From Acidobacteriaceae bacterium (GTDB taxonomy: Bacteria; Acidobacteriota; Terriglobia; Terriglobales; Acidobacteriaceae): a stretch of 8,776 nucleotides of DNA. The stretch's first letter is position 1, and each line of letters begins with the position of its first letter. Shown in pieces: positions 6,193-8,776 of this stretch. The stretch lies in NCBI GenBank assembly GCA_027364815.1, contig DAHXOQ010000107.1, positions 1 to 8,776 on the forward strand, written 5' to 3'. Below the pieces are notes generated by a model. It searched no databases. It saw only the letters and a program-made list of their open reading frames with translations, and was not told where the DNA came from. The translations under genes were made by a program, and so were the position numbers.

Positions 6193-7332
6193 GTGCTGCA
6201 ACTGATGCGTTGCTATGAGAAAATAAGGGGTTTGCAGACGAAATCCAACTTTCGATTGCTGGTAGTCCGCCTCGGGGCGATGGGGGATATTCTCCATGCG
6301 CTGCCGGCGGTGAATGCCCTGCGGCAGGCGCATCCTGAGTGGCGTATTGACTGGGTGGTTGAGCCGAGATGGCGTGCGTTGCTGACTGGCGCGAAGGGCG
6401 AGACGGTTGGACTTTTGGGGCCCACGCAGCCGCTGGTGAACCGGGTTTATTTTGCGGCGACCAAGAGCTGGGGCAAGCGTGTGCTGAGCCTGCGGACTGG
6501 GCGGGAGATTCTGGCGCTGCGGCGGGAACTGCGCGCGGCGGAGTACAACGCTGTTCTCGATCCGCAGGGGTCCATCAAGTCAGCAGTGGTGGCTTCGTTT
6601 GCCGGCTGCGGGAGAGTCATTGGATCCGCTGATCCCACTGAGAGTGTGGCGCGGTGGTTCTACAACGAGCCGGTCAAGTTGAGCAGCGCACATGTGATCG
6701 ACCAGGCTTTGGAACTGGCGTGCGCGGTTGCGGGAGACGAGTTGGAGCCGGTTGCGCCGTTGTTGCCTATGGATGATGCGGCGGAAAAGTGGTGCGATGA
6801 ACTGCTGGCGACAGATGATGGAAGTTCGAAGATTGTTTTGATGAACCCCGGCGCTGGCTGGGGAGCGAAATGCTGGCCCATTGAACGCTATGCGGCAGTT
6901 GCTGCGTCTTTGGTGAGTGATGGCTACAGCGTGCTGGTGAATGCCGGGCCCGGAGAAGAGAATTTGGCCGAGGTGATTCGTGCTGCGACTGTGGGCTCAA
7001 AAAATCTTTGTGCAATTCGTCCGGTTGTTTGCACGATAGAACAGTTGATCGCACTGACGCGTCGAGTGGCTCTGGTGATTGCCGGCGATACGGGGCCGCT
7101 GCATTTGGCGTGTGCGCTGGGCAAGCCGGTGGTTGGGATTTATGGGCCTACGGACCCGAGCCGCAATGGCCCGTACGGAACGCGCTTCAAAGTGTTGCGC
7201 AGTCCTGAGAGCAAGCGCGACCACCGCCGGCTCAAGGAGACTGAGGCGGGTTTGCTGACGATCACTGAAGAGTCGGTGCTAAGTGCGGCAAGAGAGTTGC
7301 TGAGCGAGAATGTAGTGGGGGGCAAGCGATGA
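6193..7332 (+). CDS. Glycosyltransferase family 9, heptosyltransferase (WaaC-like)
   Basis: This is a predicted cytoplasmic, membrane-associated GT-B fold enzyme that would add a heptose from an ADP-activated donor to the lipid A-inner core of LPS. It has 379 residues by the longest frame. The N-terminal motif RLLVVRLGAMGDILHALPAV (residues 21-40) contains the conserved GD pair. The donor-binding half has NPGAGWGAKCWPIERY (K226) and the family signature AGDTGPLHLACALGKPVVGIYGPTDP, split over residues 297-322, with D299 and H304. These features resemble heptosyltransferase I more than II, though the exact acceptor cannot be told. The start is uncertain: GTG 6193 and ATG 6205 both lack a strong ribosome-binding site, and a shorter protein starting near the RLLVVRLG motif is possible. 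The stop overlaps the next start (ATGA). No clear promoter is seen in 6117-6192. Confidence 0.88.
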   Translation: MLQLMRCYEKIRGLQTKSNFRLLVVRLGAMGDILHALPAVNALRQAHPEWRIDWVVEPRWRALLTGAKGETVGLLGPTQPLVNRVYFAATKSWGKRVLSLRTGREILALRRELRAAEYNAVLDPQGSIKSAVVASFAGCGRVIGSADPTESVARWFYNEPVKLSSAHVIDQALELACAVAGDELEPVAPLLPMDDAAEKWCDELLATDDGSSKIVLMNPGAGWGAKCWPIERYAAVAASLVSDGYSVLVNAGPGEENLAEVIRAATVGSKNLCAIRPVVCTIEQLIALTRRVALVIAGDTGPLHLACALGKPVVGIYGPTDPSRNGPYGTRFKVLRSPESKRDHRRLKETEAGLLTITEESVLSAARELLSENVVGGKR

Positions 7333-7943
7333 ACGAGCAGAAGCCGGATTGGATCACGCGGTGGCAGAAGGTGGCTCGGCGCATACGCGTGCCTCTGGGC
7401 TTTGCGTCGGCGCTTGTTTACATTGTGGAGTTGGCGCGTCACCAACCTGCACTGAAGATGATTTTGTGGAGTTTGTTGCTGACGGTGCCCGGGCTTTGGC
7501 TGCGTGGTTATGCCGCAGGTTATGTGAAGAAGAATCGCGAGCTCACAGTGACCGGGCCGTATGCATACACGCGCAATCCGCTCTACCTGGGATCAATGCT
7601 GATTGCCGCCGGGTTTGGCGTGGCGCTTGGTTCATGGATTGTGGGTATGTTGCTGCTCACAGTTTTTCTGGTGATTTATATTCCCGTGATTTTGAGTGAG
7701 GAACGATTTTTATGCGCGACCTTTGCCGGGTTTGACGCTTACTGTGCGAGAGTTCCTCGACTGATTCCTCGCCTGTTTCCGCGGCAGAGCACATTGGATG
7801 AAAAATGCGAAGCAGGTAGTTTTTCTTTTGAACTTTACCGCAAGCATCGCGAATACAAGGCGGCGTTGGGAGCCTTGATTTTGTATTTGTGTCTGATTTT
7901 TTTGTCGCCCTATTTAGGCGCGTTATGGAATGGGTGGAAGTAA
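7329..7943 (+). CDS. Isoprenylcysteine carboxyl methyltransferase-like membrane protein (ICMT/PEMT family)
   Basis: This is a predicted integral-membrane S-adenosylmethionine-dependent methyltransferase of 204 residues; substrate unknown. Hydrophobic segments lie near residues 22-36, 43-58, 86-120 (probably a hairpin of two helices) and 179-198. The family signature is TGPYAYTRNPLYLGSML (75-91), followed by EERFL (124-128), FAGFDAYCARVPRLIPRL (132-149), as in bacterial ICMT-like proteins. In the eukaryotic enzyme this region binds the cofactor. Bacteria do not make prenylated CaaX proteins, so the true substrate is probably a lipid or other small molecule (inference). About 55 residues follow the usual end of the domain and contain a further membrane segment. 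The ATG overlaps the preceding stop as ATGA and has GGGGGG at 7317-7322 in front, so it is translationally coupled to the GT9 gene. Confidence 0.82.
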   Translation: MNEQKPDWITRWQKVARRIRVPLGFASALVYIVELARHQPALKMILWSLLLTVPGLWLRGYAAGYVKKNRELTVTGPYAYTRNPLYLGSMLIAAGFGVALGSWIVGMLLLTVFLVIYIPVILSEERFLCATFAGFDAYCARVPRLIPRLFPRQSTLDEKCEAGSFSFELYRKHREYKAALGALILYLCLIFLSPYLGALWNGWK

Positions 7944-7945
7944 TC

Positions 7946-8743
7946 ATGAAAATGTGTTGGATAAAGACACGGCCTGTACTTTTTGCTTTTTGCCTGAGCT
8001 TGAGCGCGCTGACATTTATGAGTGCGCAAACCACTGCGGCGAATGCGCCACTTTTACCTGCACCCCGCGCCGGCTTCAGTTTTCCGCAGAAGCAAACGTT
8101 GACTTATGCAGTGGACCTGCGAGTGCTGCCCGCTGGGACGGCGGTTTTGCACTTGGAATCCGTTGGGGATACGGAAAAAATTACGGCCAGTGCGCAGACC
8201 AACGGGACGATCAGTTTGATCTACAAGATTGACGATCACTTTGAGACGGTCTTCGATAGGCTCAAAGGCTGCACGATGGAGTTTAACAAGCAGATTGTAG
8301 AAGGCAGGCGGCAGTTGCACTCAACGATGAAGATAGATTACGGACAGTCCAAGTCAGTGATGGACGAGAAAAATCTTGTGACTGGTCAGGCGAAGCATGT
8401 GGAGACGGCCATCACCGGTTGCGTCACAGATTTGCTAAGTGGGGTTTATTACGCTTCTTCGCAGCCGATGGAAGTGGGAAAGAGTTTTATTCTGCCGGTT
8501 GTAGATGCGCAGCACACGGTCCCTGTGACGATGAAGGTTGAAGGGCGCGAAGAGATCAAGTCGCCGCTTGGAGTCTTTAAAACGCTTCGCGTTCAGCCGA
8601 CGGCCGATGCGGGTGTAGTGAAGAATCGCGGTAACATCTGGATCTGGTACACGGATGATGAGCGGCATTTGCCGGTGCAGATTCGGGCAAGACTTTTTTG
8701 GGGGACAATCACTTTTCGTCTGATCGGCAATGAAAATAAATAA
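7946..8743 (+). CDS. Exported DUF3108 domain protein
   Basis: This is a predicted periplasmic or outer-membrane-associated protein of 265 residues with no established function. Residues 1-28 form a signal peptide (basic MKMCWIKTR, hydrophobic core, likely cut after MSA at 27); there is no lipobox. The mature part is beta-rich and follows the DUF3108 pattern: LTYAVDLRVLPAGTAVLHLE near residues 52-71, a YKIDDHFETVFD strand pair, a paired Cys108 and Cys159, SPLGVFKTLRVQP (206-218), and the closing GNIWIWYTDDERHLPVQIRAR (229-249). The start ATG 7946 is preceded by GGTGGAAG and lies 2 bp after the previous stop. Upstream in-frame ATGs inside the methyltransferase gene would mask the signal peptide. 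Being third in the GT9 cluster suggests an envelope role, but this is inference only. Confidence 0.8.
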   Translation: MKMCWIKTRPVLFAFCLSLSALTFMSAQTTAANAPLLPAPRAGFSFPQKQTLTYAVDLRVLPAGTAVLHLESVGDTEKITASAQTNGTISLIYKIDDHFETVFDRLKGCTMEFNKQIVEGRRQLHSTMKIDYGQSKSVMDEKNLVTGQAKHVETAITGCVTDLLSGVYYASSQPMEVGKSFILPVVDAQHTVPVTMKVEGREEIKSPLGVFKTLRVQPTADAGVVKNRGNIWIWYTDDERHLPVQIRARLFWGTITFRLIGNENK

Positions 8744-8776
8744 TTATCTTTCAATTTGATTTTTAAAAAACTGAAA

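Noticed and set aside
8749..8776. AT-rich inverted repeat (TTTCAATTT / AAACTGAAA) at the right edge, as a terminator of the GT9 cluster
   Set aside because: The stem is AT-only with a mismatch, and the sequence ends at the window edge, so a terminator cannot be supported.

Overview
The window reads as an ordinary chromosomal segment of a Gram-negative heterotroph. The best guess is an acidobacterium of the Terriglobia type. This is inference from overall protein character: a hydrogenase of the E. coli Hya type, a MerR-type DNA-binding domain fused to TPR repeats (an architecture I associate with Acidobacteriota), a heptosyltransferase, and moderately high G+C. No 16S or other marker gene is present to confirm it.

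Positions 1-3451 hold the end of a tightly packed [NiFe]-hydrogenase operon: hyaA (3' part only), hyaB, hyaC and hyaD, closed by a good intrinsic terminator. HyaA and HyaB form the H2-oxidising enzyme, HyaC is the membrane cytochrome b that passes electrons to the quinone pool, and HyaD trims the C-terminal tail of HyaB after nickel insertion. The stop and start codons are a few bases apart or overlap, which suggests co-translation. No hyp maturation genes lie in the window.

Positions 3535-4761 encode a secreted family GH5 glycoside hydrolase transcribed alone. It converges on a minus-strand gene (4833-5810) for a MerR-HTH/TPR protein, and the two share a hairpin flanked by A and T runs that can serve both strands. 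The region upstream of the TPR gene (5811-6040) has no gene. It contains two DnaA-box-like direct repeats exactly 42 bp apart, a perfect 16-bp palindrome, and a candidate extended -10 promoter pointing at the TPR gene. A minus-strand tRNA-Thr(CGT) with encoded CCA and its own probable promoter follows.

Positions 6193-8743 hold a plus-strand three-gene cluster with ATGA overlap or 2-bp spacing: a WaaC-like GT9 heptosyltransferase, an isoprenylcysteine-carboxyl-methyltransferase-like membrane protein, and an exported DUF3108 protein. The arrangement suggests one transcription unit concerned with the cell envelope. The last two members have no established role in this setting.

I found no clear defence system, mobile element, CRISPR array or RNA element of a new class. 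The least explained parts are the GT9/methyltransferase/DUF3108 cluster and the repeat-containing control region of the TPR regulator.
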